Shown here one piece after another: positions 47,801 through 59,419 of a stretch of DNA of 64,000 bases. This DNA is from Rhizophagus irregularis (Eukaryota > Glomeromycota > Glomeromycetes > Glomerales > Glomeraceae). Below the pieces are notes generated by a model that did not search any database, had not been told where the DNA came from, and saw only the letters and a program-made list of their open reading frames with translations. The stretch spans positions 1,054,001 to 1,118,000 of the forward strand of contig NC_089435.1 of NCBI RefSeq assembly GCF_026210795.1. Reading direction: 5' to 3'. The stretch's first letter is position 1, and the number at the start of each line of letters is the position of its first letter. A program made the translations under genes and the position numbers.

Positions 47801-48864
47801 AAAAAAATTATTGATTGATATTAACCAAAGATCAATTAACAATTGATTATAAATCAATGAATCATCATTTTTTGAAAATTAACTAGTGAAACTGAACTTT
47901 TTTTTCTCATATGATAGAATAAACATGGGATTTGACCGAGTTTTCTTTATATTGGTTAAATTTATTGGTTAAGATATTTAAAATGTTGATATTACCATTA
48001 ACGGATGCTCTGAGGTTTAACTTCATTGATGAAGAAATAATCTTTGAAAATTCTAAGAAAAAACTTTTCTTGAGTATCATTTATTCATCAATATGACATA
48101 GTTATCATAAAACTTAATTATGCATGTTCTATATTTCGCATATTCTGTAACTATTTACTATATCGCAGAGAAATTATTATGATTTGTATATTAAAGGATT
48201 TAGCAATAATTAAAGTATGTGTCATGAAAAAAGCCGAATAGAGCATCATACGAAAGGGATAAATTCACAGGTTTGCATTGTGCAATGTTATCAAAACGGA
48301 TTGTTAACATTTAAAAATGTCTATTTACATGTATGACTAAAATCAAAAAATTAAGAATTAATCCTAAATCAATTTTCATCCTTACCTAAGTCAATGACCA
48401 ACTCTAAGGTTTTATTAATTCTCTTAGCTTTTAAACTTTTTTAAAGAAAAGGTAAACGTCTTGGAAATTGATCAGATTATAAAAGTTGGGCGGAAAAGAA
48501 GTAATATTTATAACCCTGTAAAAAAAGTTGATCCGTTTTTTATATTCCATGTTTTTTCCATAAGGCTCATATTTCCAGAATTAATAACCTTGTATCAATG
48601 TATCATGGAATTTATTGATTTATTTACATTTTCTGTGAATGGATCCGTTCTTACGGAGTTTTACAGAAATAACAGATAAAATTTTTATAGAGTTGTAAAA
48701 TAATTTGGTTATATATATATATATATATTAATTAACTATTCATTTTACTGTATATTTGAATAAACATCATATTTAAGCCATATTTTACAAAAAGAAACTT
48801 TTATTTATTATAAATAACAATAATTTAATACATTTTAAAAAAATCTATATATACAGTAAATGAA
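47801..48864. other. Intergenic region
   Basis: A (TA)n run at about 48710-48728 lies 3' of the F-box gene. A frame at 48461-48679 shows no family resemblance. No gene seen. Confidence 0.45.
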
Positions 48865-50445
48865 CTAGCAATACATTTCACTTACAAACTCGTGATTATA
48901 TATCTTTAATTCGTGATACTTTTGAATTACAATATTATATGATCCAAATTCTTCATTTTCCATTGAAATCAAGTCATCATATTCTTCTTTATCGGAAAAA
49001 TATTCTAGAAAAGCCAAATATTCAACTCTTTTATTTTTCATTATATATTCTTTTATATAATGTAAAATAGAATTTCTTTGGAATACTGGTATTCTTGTTA
49101 CAGTACATACACATTTAATTAATAATTTTTTAATAAAAATGGTTTGTAAATTTTTCAAAAAAAATTCAAAATCACTTATATTACTAATTGGAATGATTAA
49201 ATTTAAATATTCTAATCTGGAAGGAAGGATTTTCCATAAATTTTGTAATATGATTGAACCAGAATTAGCTATAGGGCTAATTTCAATAGTGAGATAATTA
49301 AGACTTAATTTAACTTTTTCGATTAATTTGAGTATTTTATAAATACTATCATGATTAAATTCGCAAAATGTTAAGAATTTGATGTTTGTACTATAATGAT
49401 TAATAATTAAGTCTAATAACTCGACTTCTCCTCTTGGTAAACAATAAAGTTCGAGTCCAAAATTTTCTAAATAATTACCGGAGTTTTGTAATAATAATCT
49501 TATTGGTTCGATTATTATTTCAGATACAAATAACGATCTTAATTTAAAGGGGTAAGTTACAAATATTGAATCTAAAAAAGAACAACAAAGTATATGAATG
49601 GATTCTAAGACATTTAATTGTTCAAATACTTCATTTAAAGCAACTATATTTTTAAAGTCAATAAAATAAAATATAATTGTTCTTAAAGTATTGATAAAAT
49701 CAGGGTTTTTGAGTGAATTATATAAGGGAAGACTATCAAAATTAAAAGAAATATTTTCGAGATTTTTTTGTGAATTAATTATATTAATTAGATTTTCTTC
49801 AACATTTTGATAAGGATCTATGAATTGAAAATTAATTGAAGAAATTGATTTGGAATTTAAGCTTAAAAATTTTAAAAATGAATCTATATTAAATGTATCA
49901 TAAGTGTCAAACTTAAGATAAAGTTTCCTGATATTACAAATAAAATTTGGATTTAAAATAATTTGAGAAATAGTAATATTATAATAATTACGGTTATATG
50001 TAAAATCAAGAGTAAGTAAATTTGCATCACTTTCAACAAATAATTTAATTAATGACTTATAGATAAATTTTACGAGACCTTTTTGTCGTATCGGATTAAC
50101 TATTGCATCCCACTTTTTTATAGAATTGATTAATTTATTTGTATCTAAATGTCTAATAAAACTGGAATAATTGAATAATGCATATGAAAATAAATTAGTA
50201 TTAATTTCATATTTATTTAATTTTTTTTTATCATCATCATTTAAATTACATAAGTAAGCCTCAATGTAATTATAGTTTTTCGGTTGTTTAAATGAAAATG
50301 GATCTTCCCATATAAATGGGATTGTTAAACGAGACCATAACTTGTTAACTTGAAAACATGAATATAAAGTTGAAAAGTCATCCTGAAAATGTTTTATGAT
50401 TTCCCATGCTACTTCCGTGCATTCCATAGCTTTTGTACATTCCAT
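48865..50445 (-). CDS. F-box/leucine-rich protein, intact
   Basis: An open frame of 526 codons from ATG 50445 to TAG at 48865. The F-box is at about 10-55 (V-A-W-E-I-I-K-H-F, T-L-Y-S-C-F-Q-V-N-K-L-W, P-F-I-W-E-D-P). The remainder has the irregular leucine/isoleucine/asparagine-rich repeats of this fungal family (L-L-T-L-D-F, L-E-N-I-S-F-N-F, L-E-Y-L-N-L-I-I-P), and no membrane segment. The duplicated opening M-E-C-T-K-A-M-E-C-T-E is a short local repeat; the second Met (codon 7) is an alternative start. It is expected to be an SCF ubiquitin-ligase adaptor binding Skp1 through the F-box. It is intact, in contrast to the three decayed relatives in this window. Confidence 0.88.
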   Translation of the reverse strand: MECTKAMECTEVAWEIIKHFQDDFSTLYSCFQVNKLWSRLTIPFIWEDPFSFKQPKNYNYIEAYLCNLNDDDKKKLNKYEINTNLFSYALFNYSSFIRHLDTNKLINSIKKWDAIVNPIRQKGLVKFIYKSLIKLFVESDANLLTLDFTYNRNYYNITISQIILNPNFICNIRKLYLKFDTYDTFNIDSFLKFLSLNSKSISSINFQFIDPYQNVEENLINIINSQKNLENISFNFDSLPLYNSLKNPDFINTLRTIIFYFIDFKNIVALNEVFEQLNVLESIHILCCSFLDSIFVTYPFKLRSLFVSEIIIEPIRLLLQNSGNYLENFGLELYCLPRGEVELLDLIINHYSTNIKFLTFCEFNHDSIYKILKLIEKVKLSLNYLTIEISPIANSGSIILQNLWKILPSRLEYLNLIIPISNISDFEFFLKNLQTIFIKKLLIKCVCTVTRIPVFQRNSILHYIKEYIMKNKRVEYLAFLEYFSDKEEYDDLISMENEEFGSYNIVIQKYHELKIYNHEFVSEMYC

Positions 50446-51630
50446 AGCGAATAATTTAGGCGAAAAGGGAAATTTTAAATTTTTTAAAAAAAATTACGCC
50501 GTAGTGTAAACTAAAGAAAAAAAAGAAAAGGGGAATTTAATTTTTTTTTTAAAAATTACGCCGAAAGTGGTTTATTTATACTAGGCGTATTTGTGTAATC
50601 ACATATCATTTGAATATAAATAAATTTATTGTAGAAATGACCCCATTTTCGGAATGGTTGTTCCGATTGTTCCAATGATATTATTAATATATGTTATAAA
50701 TATAGTGGTTTATCGGCATAAATTTAGCCGATGTAGATAAATACAAAAATAGTTACATGAATTTATTTCCGGCTCATTCGAGATGGTAAATCACCCATAA
50801 AATGCAAAAATAGTTTTTTATTGTTACATAAATTTATTTCCGGCTCGTAAAATACAAAAATAATTTTTTTATTGTTACAATGAAATTATAAGTACATGTA
50901 AACAACGTGTAAAATTTGAATTCACTGATTGGTCACCGGTCCTCTGTGAGATGAAACCGAATTTTTTTTTTCCTTTTTTCAAACCTTTCAAACATTTTTT
51001 TTTCGGTTTGGTCTTATTCCTAAAACCGAAATTTTTTAACTATCTTTTTTCGGTTTGTTTTTATCTTTTATTCTGATTTTTTTAAAAAAATTTTTCCTCT
51101 TTTCTAATATTTTAATACTTCTTTTTAGATTTGGTTTTTTTTTTAACTAAATTTTTTTAAATTTTTTTTAATCTATACTGTATTTTTTTAATATAATTTT
51201 TTTTTTATTTAATATTTTTTTATTACTGCTACTTAAGTACATTATTAGATTGACGCTGCGTCGCTGCGGTGTTATAGTACCTCCTTCCTAATTATTTTTT
51301 TTTGCTAATCCTTTCACCCTTTTAAATTTGGGATCAGTGATCGGAGCGGTGCTACGACAAGCACCTTTTTTCCGATTTTTATTTTTAATAATACCAATTA
51401 TTTTTTAACTAATTTTTTTTCTTCCTCGTTCTTTACCTTTTAGTTTAATCGAAGTTAATATTTTTTTTATGAATAAATATGTTTTGTATGTTTTTTTTAA
51501 TTAGAATAAATATATTTTTTTTGCTTAGTAAAAATAAAAAAAACATATCCAGCCAAAAAAAAAAATAAATAAAACTGATAATTTATTTAATTGTAGAGAT
51601 AATTTTTTTTTTTAACAATTAATATAATTA
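50446..51630. other. AT-rich intergenic region with T tracts
   Basis: Around 50920-51060 CGGTTTGGT/ACCGAA motifs recur in long T runs. No gene seen. Confidence 0.45.
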
Positions 51631-52265
51631 AGGTTACGACACATTTTGACGAAATCAATTTCACAGAAACCCATTTTGCTGAAGTCATTTCTTCGAAGAG
51701 ATGTGTAACGTTTCTCTGAAAGGATGTTTCGCCGAAAATACATTTTATCGAATCCATTTTACCGAATCATCCATTTTGCCGAATTCCAATTTCACCGAAT
51801 CCCATTTCGCCAAATGGATATTTCGCCGAAAATAGTAACGATTACATAATATTTTCTAAAAAGTATTCATCGCGCAATGAAAATAAAAATTAAATTATTT
51901 TTAGAGATTTATTTTTTTCAGGATATTATTACTTTAATATTCAAGTAACTGATATTAATTGTTAATATTTATTCACAAAAAAGTAAGTAAAAAAAATCAA
52001 TGTATTATAAAAATCAGCTAATTCAAAAATTTTTCTAGAAAAGACTTTTTTATGTATTTAGTATAAAAACTATAAAATAACCAAATGGAATAAATAATTT
52101 TTTAGCGAATTGTCCATTCAGTAAAATGGCTTCAGCGAAATGGAATTCAGTGAAATGGGGTTTCGGTGAAATGGTATTTCGGCGGCGAAACGTCCTTTCG
52201 GCGAAATATCCCTTCAGTGAAATATCTCTTTGGCGAAATGGCTTCGACGAAAATTCTGGATACCG
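51630..52265. repeat. Fold-back element of spaced TTTCGCCGAA-type motifs
   Basis: On the left (51637-51835) about a dozen copies of TTTYRCCGAA-like words point one way at intervals of 15-20 bp. On the right (52105-52255) the same words occur in inverted orientation (TTCGGCGAAAT). The two arms enclose AT-rich sequence. No coding frame. It looks like a subterminal-repeat MITE, but exact ends and target duplication are unclear. Confidence 0.65.
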
Positions 52266-52684
52266 TATAATTAATACTTATTTTAATATTGTCCATTACT
52301 AATAATTATTATTAATTTTAAACATTTTCTTTAATCAATAAATATATAATTTTTTTTTTAATTAAATAATGTATCTTTGATTAAAAGTAATTAAAATTAT
52401 AATATATTATGAAAAATGGTAAAAAAAAAATAATATTTTTAATGTTTGTCCAAACAGAATTTTCACAGGATTTTGTAATTCAGGATTATGCAGTTTTTCT
52501 GGATTTTGAGACGGACCAATCTTGTCATGTGTCAAACCACATGCTAAATTTACATCCAATATATGAATTTAATAATGGCGCGGTGATATGTATTTATGTT
52601 TCGAACATTAGCAGGTTATAAAATTGTAGTGTTTATCCTTAAACATTTTTTTCTTTTTTAAAAGAGTAAACAATTGTATTAATT
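52266..52684. other. Intergenic region
   Basis: One short open frame (52409-52621) without features; nothing supported. Confidence 0.4.
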
Positions 52685-54300
52685 TCATGGACGATTATTT
52701 AAAAATTTTATAAATTTATGAGACATAATTACATCGCTAATTATTTGAACCACGTTTTTGTGCTGAGATAAAGCTGCTATATGAAATATTTGAAATATTG
52801 AAGACTTAAAAGGAATATTTTGTTACAAACGATAACGTATGTTTGTAAGATTATATAATAATATTCTTCTAAGATTATCACAACCCGCAACAGGTTGTAA
52901 ACCTTTAAAATATGTTGAGATTATAATCCCGAAAAAAAGATCATCTTTGATGTCAATGTATTAAATTAATTTCAAAGAGTAATAAACAAATAGAAAGAAA
53001 AGAAATGATATTTAATAAAACTTGTTTTGTCTTTCATCACTTTCATCATCAATATAAAATAAACTCGCTCAATATCATCCAAATCTTGTTACACAAACAG
53101 AAAAATCATTTAAAATTTCGCAATTAGACAAAATATTGAAAATAGTCATAATAGAATGGTTAATGATTGTAATAAGTACAGTATATATCAATTCCTTTTT
53201 TCCGTATTTTCCGATTGTTTTTACCACTTCAGCAAACCACAGTCAAAATGATGGTAGAGTCTAATAATAACATTACTTGAATTATGGGGAAAATCGCACA
53301 ATAAAATAAACCTTTCGTAAAAAAAAATTACTCATATCTTGTATTACATAAGTAACGTTTAAATAGGAAATTAATATGTTGCTTGTGGTAAGTAATAAGT
53401 ATGTTGAGGCGAATTTACTTTCCAATTTTTTTAATCACGAATTCAAAATTTCCTTCCATGAACTAATATAAAAATTGTGATATCTAGTGGAATCACGAAG
53501 TAAAAGATAAATGTATAAGTATTACTTTGTAAATTCCTAACAAGCATAATATGTTCTGTTTCAATATACTGCATCCTTGCGAGATATTCATCCTGGTTCC
53601 ACTATATAAATTCTGTTAAATATTATCCAAGGAAGAAATTTACCTGTGATAACACATGACGTACAGTAATATATCGAAACGAAAAAAATCTTTTTTAAAC
53701 TTTAAAAAAAATTAAACACGTCCATTTAAATACAATAAAGAATAGGGATTTATTATTCTCTAACTTTAATATAATTATTAATAATATGGTTATATGATTT
53801 AAATGTAAAAATTAAAATATAATGCAAAAATATTATATTGAGTCATAAAAATAAATAAATAAAAATTCTTTGCAACTTATTTTATTTAATCATAGTTTCT
53901 CCATAGTAGTTCATTAATATTATATACATCACATATAACTGATAAAAAATGTATAAAGTCAAGTTAGAAAATTTTTCACTAAAAAAAAAAGAACAACAAA
54001 AGAAATAAAATTCATAATTATACATCAAAAATCCCCACTTCTACTTGATCTCATATAAATTACTTTTCGTTAAAAAATAAATAAATTATATTATCAATTG
54101 TAACAATAATTTTAATAAAAGTCATTTTTCTTTTGAAATATAATTTTTTTGAACAAGTACACAATAATATCTTAAAATACCCATTTTATTATTAGAATAA
54201 GTTAAAGAACAACTTTCCTTATAGTAGCTTCCGTGTGATTTTATGTGATTCAACAGTTGAAGGGTATAATGGTATAATACTGCTGGTTTTTATTACACTC
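52685..54300. repeat. Duplicated intergenic block, copy 2
   Basis: The counterpart of 44530-45740, with the same landmarks at 52758, 53608 and 53736. It is interrupted by about 650 extra bases (about 52860-53510). Part of these read Y-H-P-N-L-V-T-Q-T-E-K-S-F, like the tail of the expanded kinases. Confidence 0.78.
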
Positions 54301-56490
54301 TATAAAGTGTATATTAACCTAAATGTTAGAAAAAAAAATTATTAAAAATAAAAATTTGTAAGGAACGAACGGTCGAACGGTGGCTTAAAAAATTTTGATA
54401 ATATTTTTGGAATTCGCTGATCACATCACTTTTCTTTACGTAATAATCCCACACCATGCCTAATAAAAAAAAAGCAGGTATAACATGATCAGTCTTGGTT
54501 TTGGCTCATCATATGTTCTAATAAACATGCATACTGCGGGTGAATCTGCGAAGTTTCTCAAGAAAAGTTGCAGTTGATATATTTATTTAAATTTCTTGTT
54601 AACTAGTAAAAGTTACAATTACATCATAATTATTGCTTTCACGTTAGTCTTATGATTATAAATTTGAGAAACGATAAACAAACCAAATTGAGAAATATAT
54701 TCTTATTTTATAAATGAACCTAAATATATACTGATTGATTGACCATGATTTTTGACTATCCTTTAAAATCAACTCTCTTGATATCATCCAATTACATTGA
54801 GGCGCCAATGAGGCGCCTGAGGCGGCGTCCTTAATTAATTTAATTGACATTTGACATTTTCATTGTGTGGTGTATGTGGGTCAGCTACTCAGCTTTATAT
54901 GGTGAAGTACATATTGTTTGACATTATAAAACACCATATTGTTTAGCTTGAAGTACAAATCATTTTGTATTAATTGCATTAGATGCAAAGTGTTTATCAT
55001 CCTATTGGGACTTTGGAATTTCTTTTATAGAATTACTTAAATTTACACCATTTGAATTTAACTATTTTAACTAAATATGGAAAATCAATTCCACTTTCGT
55101 CAAACTGTATAAAATTATAATAATTATTATAATAATTAATAAAATTTATTAACGCGCTACATTAAATTTTTGTTAATTAATTTGTGTACAAATTTTTTAA
55201 TTTTAAAAAGAAATTGGCAACGAATTTTAATTAGTCAAAAAATTAATTAAGAATATTTATTTTAATATAAAATTATTTTCCAGAATAAATGATTTCCCCG
55301 AATGTCATTTTCCTGAAAAATCGTTTCCCAAAAGTCCATTTTCCGAACCGGATCATTTTCCTGAAACTTTAATTTCCATAATATTAATATTCCGAATAGA
55401 TATTTTATTGGATTTATATAAAAATTTCTTTTTTTAGAATCGATTGTATTTATATCTAATAAATCATAATGACAAAAAAAGGAATTAATTCCTTAAATAT
55501 TTTCCCATGATTTTTAATAAAGCAATAATTCCTTAATCCCTGTTATTATTTATTATAAAAAAAAGGTGAAATTCGGAAAATTGGATATCATGAAATGGTA
55601 TATTTCAGTGGGAAACTGGCATTTTGTAGATCAGCCCAGTAAGGCTGCTCCAAATTAATTTTAGTTTGACGTTCTCCCTCCCCCCTGGCCCCTTTATTAT
55701 TAAAATTTCAAAGGTAATTTAAACACATATGTTTATACATGTTTAAAACACCCTCTCTCTTTTATAAAATTGAGCGATACCGAATATTTCCGATTTTATT
55801 AAAATATAATCTAATTGAATCCATTGGATCAACTCAATTTAATCCATTTAATCCAAACCGGATATTTAATTTATGAATCTGAGGCGTATTTGTGAATGCA
55901 TTCTACGTAGTAATAAGTAGTCCGGAGTAAAAAGGAAAGATAAAGAACTAAATTAAAATTCTGATAATAAAAAAAAAAATTGGATATATTGTTTGGTTGC
56001 GAAGTTGTGCTTTGGTTATGGATGAAAGAAAAATACACGTGGTTATAATGTTACGATTGGGTAAAACTCTCACGTGACTCAATTTTCATAAATTTCTTTT
56101 AACAAAAAAACGCAAACAAAGTTTAAGTTATTATTATATTTCAAAATGAAATTCTTCCTCACACTTCCTTACATTAAAAAATAAGATTTAATGCTCGGAT
56201 GATATTTTCTGTGATCTGCTGCTGTATTAACCTTTTTCCATTCTTGTTTTAAATTTACACCTTATATTTTAGATACATTTATGATGGAAGAATTTTTTTA
56301 GAGAATATGATAATTCGAATATAATTAAAATCTTGGTCGCTAGAAGTAAACTTGGCCTCTAAGAACTGATCTCTTACTTACTACAATCTTTTTTGATTAA
56401 AGCTAAGTCAAATGGGATGGAACGAAGTTTTAATTTAATATATCAAACAAGCTTTGGGAATCATTCTTTTTTGAACTTCAATATTCTGTA
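54301..56490. other. Intergenic region with one motif cluster
   Basis: 55285-55400 has spaced TTTTCCYGAA-type words, related in style to the element at 51.6 kb. A GC-rich AGGCGCC cluster sits at 54800-54830. No gene seen. Confidence 0.4.
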
Positions 56491-56499
56491 TTAATATGT

Positions 56500-56735
56500 C
56501 ATTCAAAAAGCCAGATAAATTAATTAAATTATCAAATTTCTTTTCAATCGAAGAAAACTCTATTATTCAAAGTAATGGTCGAAATTAAAATATAGGAACA
56601 TGTGTTTAAATGGGGGCTTACTCAAATCCGGGACTTCCTTCTGATTCTACAAATTGTTCATAAAAGATTTCGACATTTTGAAAGATACTTTACAACATTG
56701 TATTCCAATTTATTAAATTCTATGATATTACCTAT
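56500..56735 (+). pseudogene. BTB-BACK protein remnant (BACK portion)
   Basis: Pieces in three frames read F-K-K-P-D-K-L-I-K-L-S-N-F-F-S-I-E-E-N-S-I-I-Q, K-W-G-L-T-Q, N-P-G-L-P-S-D-S-T-N-C-S and D-F-D-I-L-K-D-T-L-Q-H-C-I-P, then I-K-F-Y-D-I-T. This is the order of a BACK domain of the local BTB family. Stops and frame changes rule out function. Confidence 0.68.
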
Positions 56736-57381
56736 AAAAGAATTAAATGAATTAAACTCATTGGTCGCAGTAAACAAGCTACTATAGCCCAAACAGAACT
56801 AAAGGGAGAGAAGGTAGAAGATTTTGTTCGTATTGCTGATCGATCCTTATATAATTCATAATTTTTTTTGTATTTTTTTTTTCGTTTATAAAAATATTAC
56901 TAATACACTGTTATTTTTTAGTTAGATTGGATTTGAAAAAACAATATTTGACTATAGAACTGAGAGAAACATGTTGGAGCTCATGGTAATGTTGAGAAGT
57001 TTACCATTCCAATTCTTTAATGTCTCAGTTTTCGAAGGTATACTTTCACTTACTATTCTTTTAAGCTTTTTTATATAGTGAAACATTACTAACATTTCTG
57101 TTTATTTTTTTAGGAAATGGTCTGGTCTTTAGAGGTAACCTGAAATGTGAATGGACTCTTAGTAATGTTCAACACATTTAATTTTATTACAATAGCTTGT
57201 AATCAAAATATCAAAATTAATAAGATACTAGGTTAATAATCTATTAAATATAAATTAAGAAGCATTGTCTTATTGTTTCAACTTTCAAGTACATCATTTA
57301 AATTGATTCTTATAGACTATTAATAGAATTAAATAAACCAGCTTATCCTTTATTAATTTCTGGATTTTATATTATCAGTTA

Positions 57382-59387
57382 CTAGCTGGATGCCCGCGTT
57401 TCACGCGGGCCTGGCTAATTAAAATTATGAAAATCAGATACCTTTCTGCTAAGCTGTTATATAAAGTCTAGAATGGTTATTAGCATTAATTTAGAATTTT
57501 GTGGTAAATAGGGAATCATAGGCTGTGTATGGCAAGGGATTTTTATAGGTGCCGTCGGAATTGCCGAATTGAATTTACGGCGTTACGAAATATGGATTTT
57601 ACCATTTAAATATCTAACAAATCATCAAGATCAGCATTATAGATTTACGGATTACAAATTATCTTCGGCATAATAAAAAAAAAATATTTTACTTTCTTTG
57701 TGTAATTTTTGTATATTTAGCATTAAATAATTACGGCATTACGACGATTTAATATATTACGGTATAAACTTCATATGCCGTAGTGATTTTACAGCACTCA
57801 CAATCCTTGCGAAATATTTTAAAAGTTATTACATATTAATAGGAATATTAATCATTACAAAGTATAACAGATAATGAGTGTCAGTATAAATAATATGCAA
57901 TACATTTTTTATTATAATAGTTATTATAATAGTCATAGTGGTTCATTAGGAAGCCGGGCAAACCTAAAAAACATCCAAAGAATCATTAGACCTAAAAAAA
58001 GGTACCAAAATTTAAAAAAAGAAAAGAAAAAATGATTAGTAATTATGAAAAAGAATTTTTTAAAAAAAATTAAAAATATAATTCAAACTAACCTTCACTC
58101 TGAAAGGTACCACCAAAACCTAAAAAAGAGAAAAGGGTGTTCCCTACAAAAAAAAAGTTAAATTAGTGACATTTTTTAAAGTTTAAAATTCATTTTCAGA
58201 ACTTACCCAAAGTTCTCAAAAATTGATCATCTACTAAAAAAAGAAAAGAATGAATCATCAATAATGTATCGTTAAAGAAATAATGTTAGGAAAATATTAT
58301 TTACCAAAATTTACATCTGTCCAAGGTGTTGCAGTACTGTCTAAACTACAAAATATAGAACACAAAATGTTAGTTTTAATGTTTCATTTCATTAAGAAAT
58401 AAAAAAAATTAATGAAAAACACTTACAAATTCCATGTCTGGAAAGAGCCAAAGAACCACCCTACAGAATGCAAAAATAAACATTAGTAAACATTTTGTTA
58501 ACTAACATTATGTTAAAAGAAGCATTTTAAAAGAACCTACTAAAATTTCACACGTCCAGAATCATGAACAAACCATATAAAAAAGGAAGCAACATGATGT
58601 TAGTAAATGTTTTGTTAAAAAATTTTTCAAAGAAAAAATACTCACCACAATTCTGTTCGTGTATAAATTATTCCTTATTCAGTTATCTAAAAAAATGAAA
58701 AATCAAACTGTTAGAAATGTTTGATTAAAAGAAATGTATTAAATCCTTCCTTACCAAATTTCCACGCGTCTGAAGACAAACCAAGAAAACCACTGATACC
58801 TAAAAAAAGAAAGCTTTATTTTTTTGGTTTTTTTTTGGTTTATTGCATAGTTATTAAATACCTGTAATTGCTGTTATTAGAAATGTTCAATCCCCCTGGT
58901 AAAATCCTACTTTGAGAGCTGTGCTGGCATTAGAAATTAAAAATTAAATGTAAAAGAAAAGGTGTATTTTTTTTTAAAAGAAAGGGATTTTTTTTCGTCA
59001 TATGGGAAAATTCAGAAACTGAAAAATATATTTTTTTTTTAAAAAAAAAAGAAAATGCGTCGTATGGGAAAATCCAAAAAACTTTTTTTTAAAAAAAACA
59101 ATGACGATTGCTCAATAAATTTTTTATATTTTATATTACAATTAGTACTAATTGGATTAGTTGCTATAATTTGTTTTTACGCCAATCATTTATGCAGCCT
59201 AATTCAAAATTGTATTGGGATTAGAGCTGCTAATCAATGTCAAATGATGCGCCACTCCGAATCTATATAAAAATCTGTAGCACAGGGCGCAGACACATGA
59301 TAATGGACGATCCAATTTAAATCCACCTTTTTATGCAGGGTAGTCTTAACGTCACGGTCGCACAATGCTTTTTTTTATAGATAGAGA
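57382..59387 (-). mobile_element. Non-autonomous Helitron carrying a microexon array
   Basis: On the minus strand it begins A|TCTCTATCTATAAAA (59387) and ends CTAG|T (57382). Ten bases before the end is a 7-bp GC hairpin, GCCCGCG-TTTCA-CGCGGGC (57392-57410). A 5' TC, a 3' CTAG, a hairpin about 10 bases inside and insertion between A and T without duplication are the Helitron signature. No Rep-helicase is encoded. The body carries the exon array at 58.1-58.9 kb. It lies 32 bp 3' of the 59.4-61.2 kb BTB-BACK-TLDc gene. Confidence 0.82.
58093..58906 (-). other. Eight-unit microexon array, 113-bp period
   Basis: Splice-bounded segments in transcription order: 58862-58906 (45 bp), 58755-58799 (45), 58646-58686 (41), about 58542-58573, 58427-58460 (34), 58305-58345 (41), 58207-58233 (27) and 58093-58119 (27). 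Acceptor-to-acceptor distances are 107, 113, 113, 113, 115, 112 and 114 bp. Each has a T-rich tract with AG before it and GT(A/G)AG-like or similar bases after it, except unit 4, whose acceptor is ATG. Exons 4 and 5 resemble those at 28465-28498 and 28239-28270. Joining exons 1 and 2 gives an open frame in only one phase, and that phase meets TGA at the exon 2-3 junction. A conventional protein is therefore doubtful. Confidence 0.65.
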
Positions 59388-59419
59388 TTATGAATAGCTT
59401 CTAATAATTTTTTGTTTAT

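Noticed and set aside
59055-59270. 71-codon frame with a hydrophobic segment near the Helitron 5' end
   Set aside because: It begins in A/T homopolymers inside a non-coding Helitron, on the opposite strand to its array; no family match.
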